A DNA stretch of 64,000 bases, taken from assembly GCF_019207085.1 (NCBI RefSeq), contig NZ_JAATOM010000014.1, forward strand, positions 94,160-158,159. Reading direction: 5' to 3'. Both the position numbers and the translations under genes were made by a program. The DNA is from Variovorax sp. dw_308 (GTDB taxonomy: Bacteria > Pseudomonadota > Gammaproteobacteria > Burkholderiales > Burkholderiaceae_C). Below are positions 45,428-54,043 of the stretch, piece after piece. The stretch's first letter is position 1, and every line of letters starts with the position of its first letter. The notes under the pieces were generated by a model. The model did not search any database. It had not been told where the DNA came from and saw only the letters and a list, made by a program, of their open reading frames with translations.

Positions 45428-47083
45428 ATGAACGCCATCGCCAACGCGTCACCGCTTGTCGCGCAATTCCAGGAGGTTGCAGACGCAGCGCGGCAGTACG
45501 GCAACGAAGCGCAACGCGCCGCCGAACGCATCTTCTGCCGCGACGGCCAGACCGACGCCACTGTCCTGCACCGGGAGCAACGCGCGCTCCATGGATTCGC
45601 ATGGAGCGCGACCCTCGTCGAAGCCGTGGTGCGCTCCGCGCAATGGGGCTTGCGGCTGGCCGACGAGGCGCGCCTCGGCCCGCTCGATGCGCAGGTGCTG
45701 GCGGTCGGCCTGGCCGAGTACCTGGCGCAGTTGTCCAGCGGCATCCCGATGGGCCAGAACGAGATCTTCCGTCCGCAGGAACTCGGCCTGCATGACGCAG
45801 CAGCGCGGCTCATGGCGGACGCCTCGGTGCGCGAGATGCAGGCACGCGGTGGAACGCCTGCAGCCCGCGCGGCGCTGGTCGATGCGCTGCGCAGTGGCGA
45901 GCAGCTCGGCGAATCGGCGCTGGATGAGGAGCTGGACATGATCCGCGACCAGTTCCGCCGCTTCACCGAACAGGAAATCACGCCCCATGCCCACCGCTGG
46001 CACCTGGCCGACGAACTGATTCCCGATGCGCTGGTCGCCAGGCTGGCTGAACTGGGCGTGTTCGGCATCTGCATCCCGACCGAATACGGCGGCATGGGCC
46101 TCGGCAAGCGGGCGATGTGCATCGTCACGGAGGAACTCAGCCGCGGCTGGATCGCAGCCGGCTCGCTCGGCACGCGCTCGGAGATCGCGGGCGACCTGAT
46201 CGCATCGGCTGGAACGCCGGAACAAAAGGTACGCTGGCTGCCGGCAATCGCATCCGGCGCTGTGCTGCCGACAGCGGTGTTCACCGAGCCGGACAGCGGC
46301 TCGGACCTGGCCTCGCTGCGCACGCGTGCGACGCCGCAACCCGGCGGGGGCTGGCGCATCGACGGCAACAAGACCTGGATCACGCATGCGGCACGCAGCG
46401 ACCTCATGACGCTGCTCGCGCGCTCGGAGCCGGGCGTCGAAGGACATGCGGGCCTGTCGATGTTCCTGGCGGCGAAGCCGCGCGGCGCGGATGCCCTGCC
46501 CTTTCCCGCCGAAGGGATGAGCGGCGGCGAAATCCCGGTGCTGGGCTATCGCGGCATGAAGGAATACGAGATCGCCTTCGACGGCTTCGAGGTGGCCGCC
46601 GATGGCGTGCTGGGTGGCGAGCGCGGCCAGGGCTTCCGGCAACTGATGCAGACCTTCGAGGGCGCGCGCATCCAGACGGCCGCGCGTGCCGTCGGCGTGG
46701 CCTGGCGCGCCTTCGACCTGGCCTGGCGCTATGCCAATGACAGGCGGCAGTTCGGTCGCCCGCTGGTCGAATTCCCGCGCGTCTCGGACAAGCTGGCCAT
46801 GATGGTGGCGGAGACGGTGCTTGCGCGCCACCTGACCTCGTTTGCCGCCATGGAGAAGGAGCAGGGCCATCGCTGCGACATCCAGGCCGGCATGGCCAAG
46901 CTCTTGGCGGCGCGGGTCGCATGGGTCAATGCGGATGCCGGCTTGCAGATCCACGGCGGCAACGGCTATGCGCTCGAGTTCGAGATGAGTCGGGTGCTCT
47001 GCGACGCGCGCATCCTCAACATCTTCGAGGGTGCGGCAGAGATCCAGGCGCAGGTGATCGGGCGGGGGCTGCTGGCGAGATAA
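45428..47083 (+). CDS. Acyl-CoA dehydrogenase with N-terminal extension, methylsuccinyl-CoA dehydrogenase-like
   Basis: This 551-residue acyl-CoA dehydrogenase has about 160 residues before the catalytic core. The extension (REQRALHGFAWSATLVEAVVRSAQWGLRLAD) resembles that of (2S)-methylsuccinyl-CoA dehydrogenase (Mcd). The core has IPTEYGGMGLG, VFTEPDSGSDLASL, YANDRRQFGRPLVEF, IHGGNGYALEFEMSR and FEGAAEIQAQVIGRGL. Mcd forms mesaconyl-CoA in the ethylmalonyl-CoA pathway. No crotonyl-CoA carboxylase is nearby, so here the protein may serve catabolism of a branched dicarboxylate activated by the adjacent CoA-transferase. Confidence 0.85.
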   Translation: MNAIANASPLVAQFQEVADAARQYGNEAQRAAERIFCRDGQTDATVLHREQRALHGFAWSATLVEAVVRSAQWGLRLADEARLGPLDAQVLAVGLAEYLAQLSSGIPMGQNEIFRPQELGLHDAAARLMADASVREMQARGGTPAARAALVDALRSGEQLGESALDEELDMIRDQFRRFTEQEITPHAHRWHLADELIPDALVARLAELGVFGICIPTEYGGMGLGKRAMCIVTEELSRGWIAAGSLGTRSEIAGDLIASAGTPEQKVRWLPAIASGAVLPTAVFTEPDSGSDLASLRTRATPQPGGGWRIDGNKTWITHAARSDLMTLLARSEPGVEGHAGLSMFLAAKPRGADALPFPAEGMSGGEIPVLGYRGMKEYEIAFDGFEVAADGVLGGERGQGFRQLMQTFEGARIQTAARAVGVAWRAFDLAWRYANDRRQFGRPLVEFPRVSDKLAMMVAETVLARHLTSFAAMEKEQGHRCDIQAGMAKLLAARVAWVNADAGLQIHGGNGYALEFEMSRVLCDARILNIFEGAAEIQAQVIGRGLLAR

Positions 47084-47161
47084 GGCCAGGCCGCACCTGG
47101 CTGGTCAAGCCGTTCGGACTGGCCGCGCTGTTGCGCGCGGTCGGTGCCGGAGCGTCGCGCC

Positions 47162-48181
47162 CTACTCCGCCTTGATGTTGTTGTCCTTGACCACCTTGCC
47201 CCAGCGCTGGGTCTCGGTCTTCATCCATTCGGCGATCTGCTGGCGGGTCATGCTTGTCGGCTCGGAGCCGAGTTCCAGCAGGCGCTTGTTGAATTCGGGG
47301 CGCGCCACGATCTTCTGCACCGCGTCCTGCAGCTTGTCGAGCACGGCCGGCGGCGTGTTGGCGGGCGCCAGCAGCCCCTGCCAGGAGCCCGTGACGAAGT
47401 TGGGAATCTGCGAGGCCACGGTCGGCACGCCAGGCGTGGCCGCGAAGGGCTTGGCGCTGGTGACCGCAATGGCCTTGACCTTGCCGCCCTGCACGAGCTG
47501 GTTGGTGGCGATCACGCTCGCCATGGCGCTGTCGATCTGGCCGCCCGCGAGGTCGGCCAGCGCCTGCGAGCCGCCCTTGTAGCCGATGATGTTGAACTCG
47601 AAGCCACGATCCTGCGCCAGCAGGATGCCCGCGAGCTGGCTGATGGAGGCCAGCGGGGTGCCGAAGCTCACGGGCTTGCCGCTCTTCTTGGCATAGGCGG
47701 CCAGCTCATCGATGTTCTTCACCGGAAGATCCTTCTTGACCACCAGCAGGTGCGGCGAAAAGGCCGGCATCGCGATGGGCGCCAGGTCCTTCATCGGGTT
47801 GTAGGGCAGTTGCGGAAGCACGCTCGGGCCGATGGTCAGCACGCTCATGTCGAGCAGCAGCAGGCTGTAGCCATCCGGCGCGGACTTGGCCACGGAGGCC
47901 GCGCCGATCTGGCCGTTGGCACCGGCCTTGTTCTCCACGATGACCGGCTGCTTGAACATCTCGCTCAACTCCTTGCCCAGCAGGCGCGCCAGCACGTCGG
48001 AGGTTCCGCCCGCCGGATTCGGCACCGTGATGTGGATCAGCTTGCTGGGGTAGCTCGCGGCGTCCTCCGCCGCAAGCGACGGCAGGGATGCGCCCGCCAG
48101 CATCGCCGCGGCCGCCATGCCGAGCAGTGCGCGCCTGGCCAGCGGGCGCGGAAACGGGGTGTTCGAGGTCTGGGCTTTCAT
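47162..48181 (-). CDS. Bug-family tricarboxylate-transporter substrate-binding protein
   Basis: This 339-residue periplasmic binding protein has a twin-arginine-containing signal (LARRALLGMAAAAMLAG) and Bug motifs VPNPAGGTSDVLARLLG, VENKAGANGQIGA and IGYKGGSQALADLAGGQID. Bug proteins bind carboxylates for TctAB-type transporters and are amplified in Burkholderiales. No membrane subunits are encoded nearby, so it must use a distant or shared transporter. It is the last gene of the minus-strand group with the hydroxyacid dehydrogenase and enolase-superfamily genes, suggesting uptake of their substrate. Confidence 0.93.
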   Translation of the reverse strand: MKAQTSNTPFPRPLARRALLGMAAAAMLAGASLPSLAAEDAASYPSKLIHITVPNPAGGTSDVLARLLGKELSEMFKQPVIVENKAGANGQIGAASVAKSAPDGYSLLLLDMSVLTIGPSVLPQLPYNPMKDLAPIAMPAFSPHLLVVKKDLPVKNIDELAAYAKKSGKPVSFGTPLASISQLAGILLAQDRGFEFNIIGYKGGSQALADLAGGQIDSAMASVIATNQLVQGGKVKAIAVTSAKPFAATPGVPTVASQIPNFVTGSWQGLLAPANTPPAVLDKLQDAVQKIVARPEFNKRLLELGSEPTSMTRQQIAEWMKTETQRWGKVVKDNNIKAE

Positions 48182-48235
48182 GGGTATCTCCGTGGATGTG
48201 TGGACGGGAAGGCAGCGAGCGCCGGAAGGAGGTGT

Positions 48236-49195
48236 TCAGGCTGCGGGATGGATCACGTTGAGCAGCGGCTGCCCTTGCTGCAGGCGTTCGATGTTCCCGG
48301 CCATGAAGCGGTAGCGCCGATCGAGCAGCGCCGGCGTGATGGCCGAGATGTGGGGCGTGGCGCGCACGTTGGGCAGCTCGTGCAGCGGCCAGCGCGACGG
48401 GTCGACCGGCGGCTGCCCCTTCTTCGGGTATTGGTACCAGACGTCGAGCACCGCCCGGCCGAGCCGGTGGTCGCGCAGGGCTTCATACAGCGCCTGTTCG
48501 TCCACCACTTCCGCGCGGGCCACATTGACGAGCAGGGCTCGTGCCGGCAGCAGCGCGAGCTGGCGCGCACCGATCAGGCCACGGGTGCTGTCGTCCAGCG
48601 GGCAGCAGATCACCAGCACATGGACGCGTGGCAGCACCTCGTCTAGCGCCGACACGGCAACGTATTCATGGGCCAGTTCCGCGGAACCGTGCCTGCCGCT
48701 GCGCGTCACCGCGATCACGTGCATGCCGCAGGCGCGCGCGCGCCGCGCGATCTCCTGTCCGATGTGGCCGAAGCCCAGGATCGCGACCGTCTTGCCATCG
48801 GCCTCGTCGTGCTGTGCACGATGGGCATACGACTGCGCCCAGGCCTCCGCGTCCAGGCGCGCCGGGTACTGCCAGAGTTGCAGGAAGTGCTCCAGGATGG
48901 CGTGCAGGGCGAACTCGGCAATCGGCACCTCGTGGCCGTGCACGTTGCACACCGTGGTGCCCGATGGCAACGTGGCCACGGCGACCTGCTCCGACCCGGC
49001 CCCCGGCACGTGCACCAGGCGGCAGCGCAGGCGCGCGGCCTCGTCGGCGCTGATGCTGTTGGCGATGACGACGTCCGCCTGGATCGCGCCGGATGCGGGG
49101 AAGGCTTGCAACGCTTCGACCTCGTGCCCGGGGCCGAGAAGCTCGCGCAACCGGGGTGCGTTCGGCGCATGGAGCCCGACGATCTGGATGTGCAT
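48236..49195 (-). CDS. D-2-hydroxyacid dehydrogenase (NAD-dependent)
   Basis: This 319-residue protein has the D-isomer hydroxyacid dehydrogenase layout, with Rossmann motif GFGHIGQEIARRARACG, RSGRHG after it, CPLDDSTRGLIG and LVNVARAEVVDE. The usual catalytic His motif (GGAGLDVxxxEPxP) is represented by AVLDVWYQYPKKGQ and RATPHISAITP. It would reduce or oxidise a 2-keto/2-hydroxy acid made by the adjacent dehydratase. It is separated from it by 10 bp. Confidence 0.9.
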   Translation of the reverse strand: MHIQIVGLHAPNAPRLRELLGPGHEVEALQAFPASGAIQADVVIANSISADEAARLRCRLVHVPGAGSEQVAVATLPSGTTVCNVHGHEVPIAEFALHAILEHFLQLWQYPARLDAEAWAQSYAHRAQHDEADGKTVAILGFGHIGQEIARRARACGMHVIAVTRSGRHGSAELAHEYVAVSALDEVLPRVHVLVICCPLDDSTRGLIGARQLALLPARALLVNVARAEVVDEQALYEALRDHRLGRAVLDVWYQYPKKGQPPVDPSRWPLHELPNVRATPHISAITPALLDRRYRFMAGNIERLQQGQPLLNVIHPAA

Positions 49196-49205
49196 GGATA
49201 GCCCC

Positions 49206-50402
49206 CTAGCGGCTTTCCCGGACGATGAGGTCCGGCCGCTGCCTGAAGCTGTCCTGCAACCGGCTTCCGATGCCGGGCGCGACGGGCGGCTGCGCCATGC
49301 CCTCGCGGATCACCGGCAGCTCGGTCACGATGTCGCGGTACCAGGTGGCGAGCGTGGCGCGCACCACTTCCTGGTAGATGGCGGTCGGCGCATGCAGTGC
49401 CATGTGCAGCCCCGCCATCAGCGTGATGGGACCGGTGCAGTCGTGCGGGGCGAGCGGCCGGTTGTAGGCCTGGGCCAGGCCGGCGATCTTGCGCCCCTCG
49501 GTGAAGCCGCCGCACCAGGCCAGGTCCAGCATCACCACGTCGAGCGCATCGGCGGCCAGCAGGTCGCGATAGGGACGCAGGCCGCCCAGCGTCTCGCTGC
49601 CGCAGATCGGCACGCGCGTGCGGCGCCGCAGGTCGGCCAAGCCGGCGGCGTCGTCCATCTTGCACAGCGGGTCCTCGACCCAGAACACGTTGTATTCCTC
49701 CAGCGCCTGGCAGATGCGCAGGGCCGAATGCCCGCCGAACAGGCTGTGCAGCTCGCACATGACCTCGATGCGATTGCCGACCGCCTCGCGGATCTGGCGG
49801 AACGGCTGCAGGCCCTTCTCCAGGTCGGGCAGGCTGATGAGGTGGCCGCCGCTGGCAGGCGCGTAGATGTCGAAGGGCCAGATCTTCATGGCCTTGTAGC
49901 CTTCGTCGAGCAGGCTCTTCGCAAGGCCGCCGGCGTCGCGCATGAAGGCCACCTGGTCGTCATAGGGCCCCTGGGCCTGGTCGTCCGCACCGATGTCGCG
50001 ACGCTTGCCGGCCGTGTTGAAGCTGTAGCCCGCGCAGGTGTTGTAGACCGGCACGCTCAGACGTGCACCGCCGCCGAGCGCCTCGTAGACGGGCACGCCC
50101 TGGCGCTGGCCCGCCAGGTCCCACAGCGCGATGTCGACCGCGCTGGCCGACCGCACCTCGACGCCGGAACTGTTGTAGCCGACGTAAGGCGTGAGCAGGT
50201 GCCGCGAGATGCCTTCGATCTGCCGCGCATCGCGCCCCAGCAGCCACGGTGCAAGCTCCTCATGCAGGCAGGTCTCCACCGACGCGGCGCCGCGAAAGGT
50301 TTCTCCCAGTCCGACGAGGCCGTCGCTCGTTTCCAGTTCGAGCCAGATCAGGCTGGGCCGGTCCGGCAGGCGGTAGGTGCGGAGGGATCGGATGGTTGAC
50401 AT
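49206..50402 (-). CDS. Mandelate racemase/enolase-superfamily dehydratase
   Basis: This 398-residue enolase-superfamily member shows KAMKIWPFD, metal-binding acid ligands in MCELHS, WVEDPL and GSETLGG, and a later PHDCTGPIT. This pattern fits acid-sugar dehydratases or racemases that abstract the alpha-proton of a carboxylate. The product would be a 2-keto acid suitable for the neighbouring hydroxyacid dehydrogenase. It is divergent from the GntR gene, with 126 bp between start codons. The exact substrate is unknown. Confidence 0.9.
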   Translation of the reverse strand: MSTIRSLRTYRLPDRPSLIWLELETSDGLVGLGETFRGAASVETCLHEELAPWLLGRDARQIEGISRHLLTPYVGYNSSGVEVRSASAVDIALWDLAGQRQGVPVYEALGGGARLSVPVYNTCAGYSFNTAGKRRDIGADDQAQGPYDDQVAFMRDAGGLAKSLLDEGYKAMKIWPFDIYAPASGGHLISLPDLEKGLQPFRQIREAVGNRIEVMCELHSLFGGHSALRICQALEEYNVFWVEDPLCKMDDAAGLADLRRRTRVPICGSETLGGLRPYRDLLAADALDVVMLDLAWCGGFTEGRKIAGLAQAYNRPLAPHDCTGPITLMAGLHMALHAPTAIYQEVVRATLATWYRDIVTELPVIREGMAQPPVAPGIGSRLQDSFRQRPDLIVRESR

Positions 50403-50493
50403 TATTTACAGCTTTTTATATCTTTGGGGTGGAAGCGATGGCTTTCGAGGTCTGAAAAGGATTGTCCTTACGGGCCATTGGCGCGTCAATGCG

Positions 50494-50504
50494 ACAAGAC
50501 TTGT
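50494..50504. promoter_or_regulatory. Palindrome ACAAG-A-CTTGT in GntR divergent promoter
   Basis: A perfect 5-bp inverted repeat around one base lies 25-35 bp upstream of the GntR start, in the AT-richer divergent gap. TGTCA repeats follow at 50513 and 50523. FadR-subfamily regulators bind short palindromes of this kind; autoregulation and control of the 50402 operon are inferred. Confidence 0.4.
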
Positions 50505-50528
50505 GTTTTCCCTGTCAATTGCTGTCAT

Positions 50529-51260
50529 ATGAATACATCCCAACCTGGCGAACTCGGTTCCCCCTCCACGGCAAGCGGCGCGGCCCGCCTGCTGGGCGAC
50601 AAGGTCTACGAAGACCTGATGCAGCTGCTCGGCACGCCGGGCTTCGAGCCGCGGGCACGCCTGCCCGGCGAGACGGCCTTGTCGCAGCGGCTGGGGGTGT
50701 CGCGTCCGGTGCTGCGCCAGGCGCTGGCGCGGCTTCGCGACGAGGGGCGCGTCTACGTGCGCAAGGGCTCGGGCACTTTCGTCACCGATGCGCTGCCGCA
50801 GGCCAAACCCATCTCGCTCAGCACGCTGGAAAACATCGCCGACATCCGCGCTTTCCTGGAATTCCGATGCTTCATGGAAGGCGAGGCCGCGGCGCGCGCG
50901 GCGCTGGCGCGCACCACCGACCAGATGCACCATGTGCGCCTGTGCCGCGAGCGCTTCGAGCAGGCCCTTGCCGTCGGCAGCGATGCGGTCGAGGAAGACA
51001 TCGCATTCCACGACGCCGTGGCGCAGGCCTGCGGCAATCGCTTCTTCGGCATGACGATGAATGCATTGGCGCCCCAGACGCGCTTCAGCATCGGGCTCTC
51101 GCGCAGCCTGGCCGGTCGGCCGCAGGGTGAGCGTCGGGCCGGCGTGTGCCAGGAGCACATGGCCGTGGAACTGGCCATCGAGCGCCAGGACGCGGCGGCC
51201 GCGCGGCAGGCGATGGAGGCGCACCTGAGAGGCGGCATCTCCCGCCTCTTCGGCCAGTAG
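50529..51260 (+). CDS. GntR-family (FadR subfamily) regulator
   Basis: This 243-residue regulator has a GntR winged HTH (LPGETALSQRLGVSRPVLRQALARLRDEGRVYVRKGSGTFV) and an all-helical FCD ligand domain (RAFLEFRCFMEGEAA, DIAFHDAVAQACGN) with His/Asp metal ligands. It presumably represses the divergent enolase-superfamily/hydroxyacid-dehydrogenase/Bug genes in the absence of their acid substrate. ATG 50529 is the start consistent with the divergent promoter. Confidence 0.92.
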   Translation: MNTSQPGELGSPSTASGAARLLGDKVYEDLMQLLGTPGFEPRARLPGETALSQRLGVSRPVLRQALARLRDEGRVYVRKGSGTFVTDALPQAKPISLSTLENIADIRAFLEFRCFMEGEAAARAALARTTDQMHHVRLCRERFEQALAVGSDAVEEDIAFHDAVAQACGNRFFGMTMNALAPQTRFSIGLSRSLAGRPQGERRAGVCQEHMAVELAIERQDAAAARQAMEAHLRGGISRLFGQ

Positions 51261-51351
51261 GAGGGTGAATCGAGGACTCTTGCGCCAGATCGGAAGGCCG
51301 CACAATCCAGGACCGATCAAGCCTCGTCGCTTTCTAAAAGGACCCCGACCC

Positions 51352-51957
51352 ATGGAATCCGTCAGCGCCGCCGCCTTCGACGCGTCCTACTACCAGCGCT
51401 ATTACTTCGACAAGAAGACCAAGGTGGCGGATCCGCAGCACGTGGAGCGGCTGGGGGCCTTCGTGTGCGCCTACCTGAAGTACCTGCGCGTGCCGCTGCG
51501 CCGGGTGCTGGACGTGGGTTGCGGTGTCGGGCTCTGGCGCGACATCGTGGCGCGGCATTTCCCGCAGGCCAGTTTTCACGGCGTCGAGTTCAGCGAGTAC
51601 CTGTGCGAACGCTTCGGGTGGGAGCGCGGATCGGTGGTCGACTACCAGGCCAGGAAGCCGTTCGACTTTGTCATCTGCCAGGGCGTGCTGGCCTACCTGA
51701 ACCCGGTGGACCTGAAACGCGCCTTGCGCAACCTCGGCACCCTGAGCAAGGGCGCCCTCTACCTGGAGGTCGTGGCGCGCGAGGACTACGAGCGCGACAT
51801 CGTGGACGAGGACCTGACCGATCCGCACCTTTTTCGCCACCGTGCCGAGGTCTACCGCAACGGCCTCTCCCGGCAGTTCAGGGAACTAGGCGGCGGCCTG
51901 TGGCTGAGCCGGCGCTCGGACGTGCCGCTGTTCTCGCTGGAGAGCGCGGCCGAGTGA
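51352..51957 (+). CDS. SAM-dependent class I methyltransferase
   Basis: This 201-residue protein has motif I VLDVGCGVGLWRDI, an acidic post-I residue in FHGVEFSEYLCERFG and FDFVICQGVLAYLN. The N-terminal SYYQRYYFDKKT is typical of uncharacterised methyltransferases of this size. The acceptor is unknown. It is flanked by regulatory and hydrolase genes without obvious functional link. Confidence 0.85.
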   Translation: MESVSAAAFDASYYQRYYFDKKTKVADPQHVERLGAFVCAYLKYLRVPLRRVLDVGCGVGLWRDIVARHFPQASFHGVEFSEYLCERFGWERGSVVDYQARKPFDFVICQGVLAYLNPVDLKRALRNLGTLSKGALYLEVVAREDYERDIVDEDLTDPHLFRHRAEVYRNGLSRQFRELGGGLWLSRRSDVPLFSLESAAE

Positions 51958-52087
51958 CCTGTAGCCTGTAGTCGCCGATTCGCCAGTGCCTGCCGGTGAA
52001 TGGCGGACGGCGGGGTCGTCGAGCTGCCGGTCGCCCAGGCGAACCCCGCCGAAGTCAAAATGGGAAGCGCAAGCGCCGACCCCGGCG

Positions 52088-53164
52088 ATGACATCCCAGG
52101 ACGCCCACACCCCCATGCAGACCGACGAAAAACCCCTCCTGAAATACCCTTTCAAGTCGGCGCCCGCGCGCGGCACCCTGCTCGAAGTGGCGCCGGGTGT
52201 GCACTGGATTCGCATGCCGCTGCCCTTCAAGCTCGACCACATCAACCTCTGGGCGCTCGACGACGGTGACGATTGGGCGCTGGTGGACACGGGCATGCGC
52301 GACGACGAGACCGCCAGCGTCTGGCGCGAGTTGTTCGCCAACTATCCGAAGCACCGTGCGCTCAAGAGGATCTTCGTCACCCATATGCATCCGGACCATG
52401 TCGGCATGGCCGGCTGGCTCACGCGCAAGCTGGGAACACGCCTCTGGATGACTCGCCTGGAATACCTCACATGCCGGGTGATGGCATCCGACAGCGGGCG
52501 AGAGGCGCCGCCCGAGGCCCTGGCTTTCTATCGCGAGGCGGGCTGGAGCGAGCACGCCATCGAGTCCTATCGCGCGCGCTTCGGCAGGTTCGGAAACCAG
52601 ATTCACAAGCTGCCCGACGCATTCGAGCGCCTGAGCGACGGCATGGAACTGCGCATCAACGGCAATACCTGGCGCGTGGTCACCGGCAACGGCCATTCAC
52701 CGGAACACGCGTGCCTTTATTGCCCGGCGCTCAAGGTCTTCATCTCGGGCGACCAGGTGCTTCCCCGCATCTCGTCCAACGTGTCCGTCATTCCGACCGA
52801 ACCCGACGCCAACCCGATGGCCGACTGGTATGCCTCGCTCGCCAAGCTGCGTCGGGAGGTGCCCGATGACGTGCTGGTGCTGCCCGCGCACAACGAGTGC
52901 TTCTACGGCCTGCATGCCCGCCTGGACTACCTGAAGTCCTCGCAGGACCGCGCCCTGGACAGGCTGGAGGCCGCGCTCGCCACGCCCCAGCGCGTGGTGG
53001 ATGTGTTCACCGCCCTGTTCGGACGGCCGATCGACGAATCGCAGATGGCCGTGTTCGGCATGGCAACGGGCGAAGGCATCGCCTGCCTCAATTACCTCGT
53101 GCACGCCGGCCGCGCGGTCAAGACGATCGACGACAACGGTTGTGCGTGGTACCGCAGGACATAA
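52088..53164 (+). CDS. Metallo-beta-lactamase-fold hydrolase
   Basis: This 358-residue MBL-fold protein has the zinc motif THMHPDHVG (H99, H101, D103, H104), a downstream GNGHSPEHACLYCP and ISGDQVLPRISSNVS. The last 120 residues form an extra helical domain ending NYLVHAGRAVK. It belongs with glyoxalase-II-like/MBL hydrolases that often act on thioesters or lactones. An alternative start at ATG 52115 (MQTDEKP) is about as plausible as 52088. It lies 42 bp upstream of the sigma-factor gene; a functional connection is uncertain. Confidence 0.88.
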   Translation: MTSQDAHTPMQTDEKPLLKYPFKSAPARGTLLEVAPGVHWIRMPLPFKLDHINLWALDDGDDWALVDTGMRDDETASVWRELFANYPKHRALKRIFVTHMHPDHVGMAGWLTRKLGTRLWMTRLEYLTCRVMASDSGREAPPEALAFYREAGWSEHAIESYRARFGRFGNQIHKLPDAFERLSDGMELRINGNTWRVVTGNGHSPEHACLYCPALKVFISGDQVLPRISSNVSVIPTEPDANPMADWYASLAKLRREVPDDVLVLPAHNECFYGLHARLDYLKSSQDRALDRLEAALATPQRVVDVFTALFGRPIDESQMAVFGMATGEGIACLNYLVHAGRAVKTIDDNGCAWYRRT

Positions 53165-53206
53165 ACGTTATATTTCGTCAACGCCACCGCACCGCCCACC
53201 GCCCGA

Positions 53207-53803
53207 ATGGACAACGACGAGGTCAACCAGCTGCTCGTTCGCATCGGTCGCGAAGACCAGGCGGCGTTTCGCCAGCTGTACAAGGCGTTCAGCCGCAAGG
53301 TGTACGCCTATGTCCTCAACATGCTGAACGACCACGCCCGCGCAGAGGAAGTACTGGCGGACGCGTTTTACGAAGTCTGGCGCCATCCCGATCGCTTTCG
53401 CGGCGATTCGCAGTTTTCGACCTGGGTCATCGGCATCGCGCGCCGGAAGGCATTGATGGTCTACCGTGCGCGCCGGCCCGACGAAGTGCATGGCGACCTC
53501 GACGACATCGCCGAAACCACCGCCTCCGAGACACCTGACGGCTACGCCGAGTTGGCCGAAAAGCAAAGGCGTGACGGCGTGCAGCATTGCATGGGCAAGC
53601 TGTCGGACGAGCATCGCGAATGCCTGCACCTCGTTTTCTACGAGGGCATGAGCCTGGCGGAAGTGGCAGACGTGCAGAACTGCCCCGAGGGCACGGTCAA
53701 GACCCGCCTTTTCCACGCCCGCCAGAAAATCAAGAATTGCCTGCAGGCCTTGCTGCGCAGCGAAGGCGGGGCGCCGGGCGGCAAGGGTGCGCTCGCATCC
53801 TGA
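53207..53803 (+). CDS. ECF-type RNA polymerase sigma factor
   Basis: This 198-residue sigma-70 family protein has region 2 from about 20-90 (AAFRQLYKAFSRKVYAYVLN, ADAFYEVWRHPDRF, FSTWVIGIARRKALM) and region 4 from about 130-185 (CMGKLSDEHRECLHLVFYEGMSLAEVADV, EGTVKTRLFHARQKIKNCL). No other sigma domains are present, as for ECF factors. It heads the locus with an anti-sigma-like gene. The TTGAACC-N15-GCAACCCA sites at 53811, 56563, 57338 and 61314 are its probable promoters. I see no such motif ahead of its own gene. Confidence 0.93.
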   Translation: MDNDEVNQLLVRIGREDQAAFRQLYKAFSRKVYAYVLNMLNDHARAEEVLADAFYEVWRHPDRFRGDSQFSTWVIGIARRKALMVYRARRPDEVHGDLDDIAETTASETPDGYAELAEKQRRDGVQHCMGKLSDEHRECLHLVFYEGMSLAEVADVQNCPEGTVKTRLFHARQKIKNCLQALLRSEGGAPGGKGALAS

Positions 53804-53810
53804 AAATAAA

Positions 53811-53840
53811 TTGAACCCTTCGACCGACTCCCGCAACCCA
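53811..53840 (+). promoter_or_regulatory. Putative ECF promoter P1 (TTGAACC-N15-GCAACCCA)
   Basis: TTGAACC at 53811-53817 and GCAACCCA at 53833-53840 are separated by exactly 15 bp, just after the sigma gene. It would drive the anti-sigma and caspase-like genes, leaving a leader of nearly 200 nt. The same motif and spacing occur three more times in the next 8 kb. Confidence 0.65.
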
Positions 53841-54043
53841 GGGGCGACACGGGCATATCCCGTGCAGGTAGATCGGTATCTCGATGCGGTCGGTCTCGCG
53901 CGCTATATTGCGCCGACACTCCGCCGTCAGGGGTGCCGATCGGGTCAGTCACACGCCCGCAAGGGCCGAAGAATTCTGGTGGTCACCATGGTCGAGATCC
54001 TTTCATCGTTGCGGCGCCCGAGCGGCGCCACCGGAGCGCAGTC

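Noticed and set aside
47085..47101. GCCAGG-N5-CCTGGC hairpin as a terminator between convergent genes
   Set aside because: The 6-bp stem is short, lacks a T run and is common in GC-rich DNA. Not enough to call.
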